Source of the DNA: Chloroflexia bacterium
GTDB lineage: Bacteria; Chloroflexota; Chloroflexia; Thermomicrobiales; UBA6265
Direction of reading: 5' to 3'
NCBI GenBank assembly: GCA_013696265.1
Contig: JACCYX010000165.1
Location: 1 to 5,277 of the forward strand
DNA length: 5,277 nt
Shown here: piece after piece, positions 1-5,277 of the stretch
Layout: each line of letters begins with the position of its first letter
How positions within the stretch are numbered: the first letter of the stretch is position 1
Made by a program: the position numbers and the translations under genes
The notes under the pieces: generated by a model
The model's database searches: none
The model's input: the letters and a program-made list of their open reading frames with translations, nothing else
Told to the model about the DNA's origin: nothing

Positions 1-1074
1 CTCTTCGCGAAGGACAACCAGAACTACCGCCAGACCAAGCTCGACGCCTACCGGATCATGGCCGCCTCGATGTCGCTCAGCTACTTCGGGATGCGCCTTA
101 CCCAGCTGGTGGTGATGGTGGCGGGCACGTACTTCGTGATGGAAGGCACCCTCTCGAACGGCGGCTTCGTCAGCTTCCTGCTGCTCGTTGGCGTCTTTTT
201 CCGGCCGGTCGAGAAGATTACCTCGGTGCTCGAGATCTATCCCAAGGGGATCGCCGGGTTCAAGCGGTACCTCGAACTGATGGACACCGAACCGGACATC
301 ACGAACGCGCTGGACGCGATCGAGGTCGCCAACCTGCGGGGCGATATCACCTACGAGAACGTCACCTTCGGGTACACCCCGGATCGGCCGGTCTTCCAGA
401 ACCTGGATCTGACCGTCCACGCCGGGGAAACCGTCGCCTTCGTCGGCCCGTCCGGCGCGGGCAAAACCACCATCTCGGCCCTGCTGCCGCGCTTCTACGA
501 GATCGACGCCGGCCGGATCGCGATCGACGGGATCGACATCCGGTCGATGACCCTCGCCTCGCTGCGCCGCGAAATCGGGATCGTCCAGCAGGATGTCTTC
601 CTCTTCGGCGGCTCGATCCGCGAGAACATCGCCTACGGCAAGCTCGACGCCACCGAGGAGGAGATCCGGCAAGCGGCCCGCCGTGCAAAGCTGGACGAGG
701 TGATCGCCGGGCTCCCGGCCGGGCTGGATACCGTCATCGGCGAGCGCGGCGTGAAACTCTCCGGCGGGCAGAAGCAGCGGATGGCGATCGCCCGGATGTT
801 CCTCAAGAACCCGCCGATCCTGATCCTCGACGAGGCGACCTCGGCGCTCGATACCGAGACTGAACGCGCGATCCAGCAATCGCTCGCCGAGCTGGCCGTG
901 GGTCGCACCACGCTCGTCATCGCCCACCGGCTGGCGACGATCCAGAACGCCGACCGGATCGTAGTGGTCGACGACACAGGGGTCGCCGAACAGGGCCGGC
1001 ACGAAGAGTTGGTCGAGGTCGAAGGCATCTACCGCCGCCTCCACGAGGCGCAATTTGGTTTCGCGGCGCGGTAA
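1..1074 (+). CDS. ABC exporter, fused permease/ATPase, 5'-truncated by window edge
   Basis: The reading frame is open from base 1 and ends at TAA 1072-1074, so the true start lies upstream; 357 residues are visible where full-length exporters of this type have about 580-620. Visible residues 1-80 carry the last two transmembrane helices (about 27-46 and 55-72) of a type IV (MsbA/LmrA-like) exporter fold. The rest is a complete nucleotide-binding domain: A-loop Tyr125, Walker A GPSGAGKTT at 149-157, Q-loop Gln197, signature LSGGQKQR at 253-260, Walker B ILILDE ending in catalytic Glu278, D-loop SALD at 281-284 and H-loop His309. All catalytic positions are intact, so it should be an active inner-membrane ATPase, probably working as a homo- or heterodimer. 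Substrate (lipid, drug or peptide) cannot be told from this part; a partner half-transporter may lie upstream. It is separated from the downstream sugar operon by 494 bases and is probably a different transcription unit. Confidence 0.96.
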   Translation, partial: LFAKDNQNYRQTKLDAYRIMAASMSLSYFGMRLTQLVVMVAGTYFVMEGTLSNGGFVSFLLLVGVFFRPVEKITSVLEIYPKGIAGFKRYLELMDTEPDITNALDAIEVANLRGDITYENVTFGYTPDRPVFQNLDLTVHAGETVAFVGPSGAGKTTISALLPRFYEIDAGRIAIDGIDIRSMTLASLRREIGIVQQDVFLFGGSIRENIAYGKLDATEEEIRQAARRAKLDEVIAGLPAGLDTVIGERGVKLSGGQKQRMAIARMFLKNPPILILDEATSALDTETERAIQQSLAELAVGRTTLVIAHRLATIQNADRIVVVDDTGVAEQGRHEELVEVEGIYRRLHEAQFGFAAR

Positions 1075-1143
1075 CGTTGCCTGGGGCTGCGGAAGTTAGC
1101 CTCCCTTGCGTCCTGATGGACGGACCGTGAGTCGCGATTTTCC

Positions 1144-1371
1144 GGATCGTGTAGGGGAGGGCTGGCAAGCCGTCAACAGGATCGTCGATTCCAACATATT
1201 GGCTTGCGTATGCCCTCCCGGATGCCCCGATCACGCCTCACCCGCTTGCGGCAACGCGCGTTGGAGGGCGTAGTGCCAGCGTATTCGGCCGCCACACGGG
1301 AGGGCATACGCGGGCACCGAAGATCCGGACCTGCCAGGCGTTGTGCCCGCCAGCCCTCCCCTACGCGATCC
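1144..1371. repeat. Nested inverted-repeat element (MITE/REP-like or structured RNA)
   Basis: Outer arms 1144-1166 and 1349-1371 are inverted copies of a 23-base sequence built around GTAGGGGAGGGCTGGC, with 22 of 23 positions complementary and the single exception a G-T wobble. Inside, 1206-1220 (GCGTATGCCCTCCCG) and 1297-1311 are a perfect 15-base inverted pair, extendable to 1202/1315 with two G-T pairs. Between the two stems, CAAC 1174-1177/GTTG 1340-1343 and GGATC 1179-1183/GATCC 1322-1326 can also pair in the right order, and a 12-base palindrome CAACGCGCGTTG lies in the apical part (1252-1263). The whole could fold as one rod. No convincing gene lies inside. GATC occurs just within both ends (1145-1148 and 1367-1370); if the arms are taken as starting just inside it, it could be a 4-base target duplication, but as it is itself palindromic this is weak. 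It could be a non-autonomous mobile element, a repeated extragenic palindrome, a terminator-like barrier between transcription units, or a small RNA. Confidence 0.8.
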
Positions 1372-1438
1372 ACAAATAGGGTACGTGTGTGACGACTTCG
1401 CCGCCGTCACTCCCTCGACAAGCCGCACATGGCCATTC

Positions 1439-1457
1439 CACACGGTCGAATCGTGTG
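1439..1457. promoter_or_regulatory. Operator-like inverted repeat CACACG-N7-CGTGTG
   Basis: Six-base half-sites CACACG (1439-1444) and CGTGTG (1452-1457) are perfectly complementary around a 7-base centre, giving 19 bases with an odd-length centre on G1448. Size and symmetry suit a dimeric helix-turn-helix repressor such as the LacI protein encoded 112 bases downstream; LacI-type operators of this length are usual. It lies upstream of the AT-rich promoter-like patch, a position that fits an auxiliary operator or an activator site as well as a repressor site. A further CGTGTG copy occurs at 1384-1389. The link to this LacI protein is inference. Confidence 0.4.
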
Positions 1458-1478
1458 CCTTGCTGCATCCTGCACTGA

Positions 1479-1509
1479 AAATCACTAAAATCTCTTGCGA
1501 AATCACTAA
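1479..1509. repeat. Direct repeat AAATCACTAA, two copies 21 bases apart
   Basis: AAATCACTAA occurs at 1479-1488 and again at 1500-1509. The 21-base period is two turns of B-DNA, so two protein molecules would sit on the same face. It lies in the AT-rich patch before the regulator gene and overlaps the -10-like TAAAAT at 1486-1491, where binding would block transcription. It may be a regulator site, or a chance repeat in AT-rich promoter DNA. Confidence 0.4.
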
Positions 1510-1557
1510 TGAACTGATAAGGTGGCCCTGTTCGATTGATCCAATACCGCGTTTCCC

Positions 1558-1563
1558 GAGGTG
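1558..1563 (+). promoter_or_regulatory. Ribosome binding site of the LacI-family gene
   Basis: GAGGTG lies five bases before ATG 1569 and matches the 16S anti-Shine-Dalgarno sequence. It supports ATG 1569 over the in-frame TTG at 1536, which would add 11 residues (MIQYRVSRGAP) ahead of the conserved DNA-binding domain. TTG 1536 does have a weaker AAGGTGG (1519-1525) upstream. Confidence 0.7.
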
Positions 1564-1568
1564 CGCCC

Positions 1569-2645
1569 ATGTCCGCGAAGCGGATCACCATCACGGATAT
1601 TGCTCGCGAAAGCGGCGCCTCGCCGACCACGGTGTCGCTCGTGCTGCGCGACAGGCCGGGCATCGGCGCCGACACCCGCGACCGCGTGCTGGCCGCCGCC
1701 CAGGCGCTGGGATACGAGCGCCGGCCGTCGCCACACGCGACGGCGGGGCAGGACGCCGCGACCATCGCGATCCTGTTCCGCGCCCGGGCCCGATCCTCGG
1801 ATGACCGGTCCTTCGGCGTGAACCCGTTCTACTCCTGGGTGCTGACCGGGATGGAGTCCGTCGCCCGCACCAAACGCATGAACCTGCTCTATGGCACGCT
1901 CGCGGTCAACGGCGAGAACGAGATCATCGACGCTCCCGACCATCTGCTGACCCAGGACCTCGATGGCGTCATCGTCGTGGGTGCGTTTTCCGAATCGGCG
2001 ATCGACGGCTTGCTCGGCCATCGCCCCTTTCCCGTTGTCCTGGTCGATGGACCGGGTACCCCACAGCGATTTGACGTGATTGCCTCCGACAACACCGGCG
2101 GCGCCCGGCTTGCGGTCGAGCACTTGCTCGGGATGGGACACCGGCGGATTGGGCTGATCTCCCGCGAAACCGGAGCCAATCCGAACTTCGAAGAGCGAGA
2201 GGCCGGGTATCGAATGGCGATGTCCGCCGCCGGCCTGTCACCGGTGGTGGGACGGATCGCCGACGAACAGGTGGGTGACGCATTCGCTCAGGTGCTTGCG
2301 GACGAGCCAGGCATCACCGCCCTGTTTTGCGTGAACGACCAGTTCGCCCTGGATGCCATGAAGACCGCCACCGCTGGCGGTTTCCAGATACCCCACACGC
2401 TCTCGATCGCCGGATTCGACGACACCGACCATGCGGAAGCCATGGTCCCCGCTCTCACTACGATGAACGTGGACAAGGTCGGGATGGGCCGCCAGGCCAT
2501 CCTCATGCTGCATTACCGGATGCAATGGCCACGGTCAGCGCCGTCGTGCCTCTTGCTCACCCCCCGCCTGATCGTCCGGGGCAGTGTCGCTCCACCCATC
2601 GACGTACCGATCGCGACGACTATTGGCCAGCTCGCCGCGGGCTGA
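1569..2645 (+). CDS. LacI-family transcriptional regulator (sugar-responsive repressor)
   Basis: The product has 358 residues, close to the usual 330-350 of the family. Residues 6-49 form the LacI helix-turn-helix: ITITDIARESGASPTTVSLVLRD followed by TRDRVLAAAQALGY. Residues from about 65 on are the periplasmic-binding-protein-like effector domain, with family-typical segments HLLGMGHRRIGLIS, FCVNDQFALDAM, SIAGFDD, LTTMNVDKVGMGR and the terminal PRLIVRGSV. It is cytoplasmic, expected to bind an operator as a dimer and to release it on binding a sugar or sugar derivative. Odd point: after GY49 the chain reads ERRPSPHATAG rather than the usual hinge-helix pattern PN..AR.L, so the minor-groove leucine is not evident. 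The gene is first in an apparent operon with two sugar permeases (10-base gap), so autoregulation and local control of the transporter are likely. ATG 1569 was chosen for its GAGGTG site and for fit to the family N-terminus. The effector cannot be named. Confidence 0.95.
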   Translation: MSAKRITITDIARESGASPTTVSLVLRDRPGIGADTRDRVLAAAQALGYERRPSPHATAGQDAATIAILFRARARSSDDRSFGVNPFYSWVLTGMESVARTKRMNLLYGTLAVNGENEIIDAPDHLLTQDLDGVIVVGAFSESAIDGLLGHRPFPVVLVDGPGTPQRFDVIASDNTGGARLAVEHLLGMGHRRIGLISRETGANPNFEEREAGYRMAMSAAGLSPVVGRIADEQVGDAFAQVLADEPGITALFCVNDQFALDAMKTATAGGFQIPHTLSIAGFDDTDHAEAMVPALTTMNVDKVGMGRQAILMLHYRMQWPRSAPSCLLLTPRLIVRGSVAPPIDVPIATTIGQLAAG

Positions 2646-2655
2646 AAGGGAGACG

Positions 2656-3609
2656 ATGAGCGCGCAAGGAGCCACGCCGGCACGGCGTCACGATGTCGAA
2701 ACGAGCGGAACGTCCAAATGGCGGCAGATCGCCCAGGACCGCTGGATGTACCTGTTCATGGCGCCGGGGTTGTTCTATTTCCTGCTGTTCGTCTATTTCC
2801 CGCTCGCCGGCAACATCATCGCCTTCAAGGACTACTCACCCTTCATCGGCATCCGCGAGAGTCCCTGGGCGGGCCTGGCCAACTTCGAGCGGCTCTTCAC
2901 CGATCCCCTCTTCTCGCAGGCCCTGGTCAATACGCTCCAGATCGAGACGCTCCAACTGATCTTCGCCTTCCCGGCGCCGCTGCTGTTGGCCTTGCTGCTG
3001 AACTCGCTGATCAGCGAATCGGTCAAGCGTTCGATCCAAAGCATCGTCTACCTCCCCTACTTCCTCTCCTGGGTGATCGTGATCGCCCTCTGGCAACAGG
3101 TCTTCGGGGGCGCCGGCGTCATCAACCAGCCCCTGCGCGACGCGGGCATTGACCCGATCAGCATCATGGACAACCCAAGCTTCTTCAAATTTCTCGTCGT
3201 GCTGCAGAGCATGTGGAAGGAGATCGGCTGGGGCACGATCATCTTCCTGGCCGCCCTCACCAAGATCGACATGCAGCTCTACGAGGCGGCGGCGATGGAT
3301 GGCGCCAACAGCCGGCGCCGCCTGCTGGACGTCACCCTGCCCGGTATCCGTAGCATCGTCATCCTGCTCCTCATCTTGCGCATGGGCTCGATGTTCTCGA
3401 CCGGCTTCGAGCAGTACTTCCTGCAGCGTAACGCGGTCGGCCCCGATGCCGCCGAGGTGCTCGACACGTTGGTCTACACGCTGGGCTTCCAGTCCGGCCA
3501 ATGGAGTTTCGGCGCGGCGGTCGGGCTCGTGCGGGGGCTGGTCGCGGCCTTCCTGATCCTGTTCGCCAATTGGCTGGCCAAGAAGTTCGGGGAAGAGGGG
3601 TTGCTCTAA
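2656..3609 (+). CDS. Carbohydrate ABC transporter permease, CUT1 type, LplB/YteP-like
   Basis: The 317-residue product is a polytopic membrane protein with six likely helices (about 31-50, 100-119, 129-150, 178-201, 231-250, 286-308), the MalF-like fold without MalF's extra large loop. The cytoplasmic EAA loop, which docks onto the ATPase, is intact: EAAAMDGANSRRR from Glu210 with Gly216 and the closing LPG at 228-230. N-terminal DRWMYLFMAPGLFYFLLFVYFPL and the phrase AFKDYSPFIG are typical of the LplB/YteP group, whose characterised members import oligosaccharides in Bacillus and relatives. With the next gene's product it should form the heterodimeric channel. The start at ATG 2656 follows AAGGGAG (2646-2652), a slightly short spacing of three bases; an upstream in-frame GTG (2584) would overlap the regulator gene by 62 bases and has no better site. 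It overlaps the next gene by one base. Substrate unknown. Confidence 0.95.
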   Translation: MSAQGATPARRHDVETSGTSKWRQIAQDRWMYLFMAPGLFYFLLFVYFPLAGNIIAFKDYSPFIGIRESPWAGLANFERLFTDPLFSQALVNTLQIETLQLIFAFPAPLLLALLLNSLISESVKRSIQSIVYLPYFLSWVIVIALWQQVFGGAGVINQPLRDAGIDPISIMDNPSFFKFLVVLQSMWKEIGWGTIIFLAALTKIDMQLYEAAAMDGANSRRRLLDVTLPGIRSIVILLLILRMGSMFSTGFEQYFLQRNAVGPDAAEVLDTLVYTLGFQSGQWSFGAAVGLVRGLVAAFLILFANWLAKKFGEEGLL

Positions 3610-4583
3610 TGGCCAACGTCACACAAGACGTCACGACCCCGATTCCGGGGGGCACGACCCGCGTTTCGACCAACTGGTTCAGGCGCGGACGGACCGATTC
3701 CGCGCGGCCGGTCTGGATGGAAGAGCCCGGACCGATGATGAAGACCGCGAAGGCGCTCACGCTCATCGTGATCGTCATCATCATGCTCTTCCCGATGGTC
3801 TACGTGCTGGCGATGAGTTTCTCGTCCCAGGCCGATGCCGCCCGCGGCGGGCTCATCCTCTTTCCCCAGAGCCCGACGCTCGATGCCTACCGGGCGATCC
3901 TTGGCGGAGGCGTAGTCAGCCGGGCGCTGCAGGTCAGCTTCGGCCTGACCCTGTTCGGCACCGCGCTTCAGATGATCTTCACGGCGACGATGGCCTATGG
4001 CCTGTCGCGGACGACCGTGATCGGCTCGAAGCCTGTCCTCTACATCGTGCTCGGCGCAATGATCTTCAGCCCCGGCATGATTCCCAGCTACCTGCTGGTC
4101 AAGGAACTGGGGCTGCTCAACACCTACGCCTCGCTGATCGTGCCAGGGCTGGTCAGCGCCTGGAACCTGATCATTGTCCGCAACTTCTTCATGAACATCC
4201 CACGCGAACTGGTCGACGCGGCCCGGATCGACGGCGCCAACGACGCCCAGGTCTTTACCCAGATCATCCTGCCGCTCTCCAAGGCGGTCCTGGCGGTGGT
4301 CGCTCTCTTCTACGGGGTCTCGATCTGGAACAGCTTCTTCAACGCCATCCTCTATCTCAACGAAACCTCGAAGTGGCCGATCCAGCTCGTGCTGCGGCAA
4401 TACGTGCTGCAGGGCACCAATCTCGCCAGCGCCGAGGGCCTGCAATCGGGCGCCGCGCCGCCACCCGCCGAGACGATCAAGATGGCGATCGTGGTGATCG
4501 CGACCGTGCCGATCCTGCTCGTCTACCCATTCCTGCAGAAGTACTTCACCAAGGGAGTATTGACCGGGTCGATCAAGGGCTGA
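3609..4583 (+). CDS. Carbohydrate ABC transporter permease, CUT1 type, LplC/YtcP-like
   Basis: The 324-residue product is the MalG-like partner permease. The first helix is about 48-68 (LTLIVIVIIMLFPMVYVLA) and further helices follow; the C-terminus FLQKYFTKGVLTGSIKG is the hallmark ending of the YtcP/LplC group. The ATPase-docking EAA loop is DAARIDGAND at 203-212 with Gly209 and LP at 221-222; Asp replaces the first Glu, a tolerated variant in MalG-like subunits. About 42 polar residues precede the first helix, longer than I expect for this group; in-frame ATGs at 3735 and 3738 (MMKTAKALT) would remove them. ATG 3609 is preferred because it overlaps the upstream stop as TAATG, behind a purine-rich GGAAGAGGGG (3591-3600), indicating translational coupling that would give the two permeases in equal amounts. 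It sits in the cytoplasmic membrane. No ATPase gene follows in the window. Confidence 0.94.
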   Translation: MANVTQDVTTPIPGGTTRVSTNWFRRGRTDSARPVWMEEPGPMMKTAKALTLIVIVIIMLFPMVYVLAMSFSSQADAARGGLILFPQSPTLDAYRAILGGGVVSRALQVSFGLTLFGTALQMIFTATMAYGLSRTTVIGSKPVLYIVLGAMIFSPGMIPSYLLVKELGLLNTYASLIVPGLVSAWNLIIVRNFFMNIPRELVDAARIDGANDAQVFTQIILPLSKAVLAVVALFYGVSIWNSFFNAILYLNETSKWPIQLVLRQYVLQGTNLASAEGLQSGAAPPPAETIKMAIVVIATVPILLVYPFLQKYFTKGVLTGSIKG

Positions 4584-4659
4584 TCGACCGCACCTCGAAC
4601 GTGCCCTGGCAGGAGGTGACGCCAGCAGCAAACGATCCGAAGAGCACGAGCATCAGGGA

Positions 4660-4689
4660 GCCGGACCAGCGCGCGCACGCTGGCCCGGC
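4660..4689 (+). promoter_or_regulatory. Strong intercistronic GC hairpin between permease and binding-protein genes
   Basis: GCCGG (4660-4664) and CCAGCG (4666-4671) pair with CGCTGG (4678-4683) and CCGGC (4685-4689) around a six-base loop, giving 11 base pairs with one A-C mismatch. No T-run follows (GAGATCCGAC comes next), so a classic intrinsic terminator is unlikely. In other sugar and amino-acid transporter operons, hairpins between binding-protein and membrane genes protect mRNA ends or cause partial termination and so set unequal expression; the same role is inferred here. Confidence 0.6.
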
Positions 4690-4705
4690 GAGATCCGACG
4701 ACCCC

Positions 4706-4721
4706 AGGAGGAATCATCGTG
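4706..4721 (+). promoter_or_regulatory. Second Shine-Dalgarno plus in-frame GTG upstream of the binding-protein start
   Basis: AGGAGG (4706-4711) is seven bases before GTG 4719, which is in the same frame as ATG 4818 with no stop between, giving a possible 33-residue N-terminal extension (SEAYRNRSRRVSSSQD and onward). Only about 13 of the 32 codons after GTG in this extension end in G or C, against about three quarters just after ATG 4818, so it does not look like coding sequence of this genome. It is reported as an alternative start or a ribosome standby site, not as the preferred start. Confidence 0.35.
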
Positions 4722-4803
4722 AGTGAAGCGTACAGGAACCGGTCCCGTCGCGTGAGTTCATCGCAAGACGTTCATTTCAATCGCATGTGTGAAGAAACAA
4801 CAC

Positions 4804-4809
4804 AAGGAG
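4804..4809 (+). promoter_or_regulatory. Ribosome binding site of the substrate-binding protein gene
   Basis: AAGGAG lies eight bases before ATG 4818, in an A-rich, probably unstructured stretch (GAAGAAACAACACAAGG). This is a near-ideal site and decides the start at ATG 4818. The overlapping ATG at 4810 opens a frame of only three codons. Confidence 0.8.
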
Positions 4810-4817
4810 ATGCATCA

Positions 4818-5277
4818 ATGACGCCGCGACATACCAAGAATTCCGGACTCCCGCTTCCCCGGACCGCGCAATCTCGCCGCGCACGGGTGAGCCGCCGGAC
4901 GGCAATCAAGGGCGCGGCCGCCGGAGTCGCCGCCGCGGCGATCGGGCCCCGGATCACGTTCGCCCAGGACGCGAGCCCGGCGGCCAGTCCCGCGGCCGGT
5001 GGTGAAACATTCATCCCTTCCGGCGTCGAGGGCGTGCCCGATGTCTATCTGCAATATCCCGAGCCTGACGTCACCTACGACGGCGTGCCTGGCAACGGCG
5101 GCACGGTCCGCGCTTTCACGATCGCCTACAACCCGCCCCCGCCGCCGCGCGATGAAAACCAGTTCTGGCAGGAACTGGAACGGCGGCTGGGCGTGACCTG
5201 GGAGATCGACATCACGCCTCAGCCCAACTATGGCGAGAAGTCAGCGGTCTACCTGGCGGGAGGCGAGCTGCCCGATC
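4818..5277 (+). CDS. Tat-exported extracellular sugar-binding protein, 3'-truncated by window edge
   Basis: The frame is open to the last base; 153 residues are visible of a protein expected to have roughly 500-600 if it is an LplA/YtcQ-like binding protein. Residues 1-49 are a twin-arginine signal: basic n-region, SRRTAIK at 25-31 with the twin Arg 26-27, a weakly hydrophobic AAAGVAAAAIG stretch and a likely cut after TFA49. There is no lipobox cysteine, so no lipid anchor is seen. Residues 50-60 are the low-complexity linker QDASPAASPAA. The mature start then reads GGTVRAFTIAYNPPPPPRDENQFWQELERRLGVTWEIDI; the phrase FWQELERRLGV followed by a sugar-protein-like AVYLAGGELPD matches family 1 solute-binding proteins. 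It would capture the substrate outside the membrane and deliver it to the two permeases encoded upstream. It lies 234 bases after the second permease, in the same direction. Export by Tat implies folding, perhaps with a cofactor or metal, before transport; that is inference. Confidence 0.9.
   Translation, partial: MTPRHTKNSGLPLPRTAQSRRARVSRRTAIKGAAAGVAAAAIGPRITFAQDASPAASPAAGGETFIPSGVEGVPDVYLQYPEPDVTYDGVPGNGGTVRAFTIAYNPPPPPRDENQFWQELERRLGVTWEIDITPQPNYGEKSAVYLAGGELPD

Larger units (their letters stand above)
1372..1568 (+). promoter_or_regulatory. Probable promoter/operator region of the LacI-led sugar operon
   Basis: This leader separates the palindromic element from the regulator gene and holds no convincing gene. 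From about 1472 to 1520 it is markedly AT-rich compared with its surroundings, as expected of a promoter. A TAAAAT hexamer at 1486-1491 matches the housekeeping -10 consensus at five of six positions, but the nearest -35-like TTGCTG (1460-1465) is 20 bases away, longer than the usual 16-18, so the exact promoter is not fixed. The region also holds a 19-base inverted repeat (1439-1457) and a direct repeat (1479-1509), listed separately. As it precedes the first gene of an apparent operon, the promoter for the regulator and both permeases most likely lies here. Confidence 0.5.

Noticed and set aside
1..1074. The exporter ATPase as the energy subunit of the downstream sugar importer
   Set aside because: It is fused to exporter-type membrane helices and lies in a separate unit; CUT1 importers use free-standing MalK/MsmX-like ATPases with a C-terminal regulatory domain, which is absent here.
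1070..1121. Terminator for the ABC exporter: GGTAACGTTGCC palindrome over the stop codon and GTCC-TGAT-GGAC small hairpin at 1110-1121
   Set aside because: The first has no loop and the second only four base pairs, and neither is followed by a T-run; the large palindrome downstream is a better barrier candidate but is not a classic terminator either.
1173..1392. Short open frames of 60-70 codons inside the nested palindrome
   Set aside because: Arg/Pro-rich composition, no ribosome site, and the sequence is explained by inverted-repeat structure.
1506..2141. Long open frame on the - strand opposite the LacI gene
   Set aside because: Its translation shows no recognisable domain and it lies wholly opposite a well-supported regulator gene; long antisense frames are expected in GC-rich DNA with GC-biased third positions.
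3501..3608. Upstream ATG 3501 as start of the second permease
   Set aside because: It would overlap the first permease by more than 100 bases and add an Arg/Gly-rich shadow translation; the TAATG junction at 3607-3611 is the natural start.
2836..4631. Long - strand open frames opposite both permease genes
   Set aside because: They translate to charged, low-complexity sequence rich in D, E, H, Q and R, the mirror image of membrane-protein codons, and have no ribosome site or family match I recognise.
4616..4726. 36-codon GTG frame between permease and binding-protein genes
   Set aside because: The AGGAGG overlaps its own start codon, so there is no usable ribosome site upstream, and the translation (MTPAANDPKSTSIREPD and onward) resembles nothing I know.

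Overview
This is a GC-rich bacterial window with strongly GC-biased third codon positions. The genes read so far are all on the + strand. The best clue to the organism is the last gene: a twin-arginine signal followed by an 'QDASPAASPAA' Ala/Ser/Pro linker, a style I associate with secreted proteins of Thermomicrobia (Chloroflexota). This assignment is inference from style, not from a marker gene.

Layout. Positions 1-1074 hold the 3' part of an ABC exporter (last membrane helices plus a complete nucleotide-binding domain). A 494-base non-coding stretch follows. Its first half (1144-1371) is a striking nested inverted repeat: a 23-base outer pair and a 15-base perfect inner pair, able to form one long rod-like hairpin or cruciform. 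Its second half is locally AT-rich and holds operator-like and promoter-like sequences in front of the next gene. Positions 1569-5277 hold an apparent operon: a LacI-family regulator, two CUT1-type sugar permeases of the LplB and LplC/YtcP kind, and the start of a Tat-exported substrate-binding protein that runs off the window.

How the genes work together. The regulator, permease 1 and permease 2 are tightly packed (10-base gap, then a 1-base TAATG overlap). The binding protein is separated by 234 bases that include an 11-bp GC hairpin with one mismatch, which could set a higher level of binding protein than of permease. The binding protein would capture a carbohydrate outside the membrane and the two permeases would form the channel. 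The cognate ATPase is not in the window; relatives of this transporter type commonly use a shared MsmX-like ATPase encoded elsewhere. The LacI protein, as first gene of the operon, probably controls itself and the transporter in response to the sugar. The substrate cannot be named from this sequence.

I see no phage, CRISPR, toxin-antitoxin or clearly new enzymatic system. The parts worth a second look are non-coding: the nested palindrome, the operator candidates, and the intercistronic leader of the binding-protein gene.
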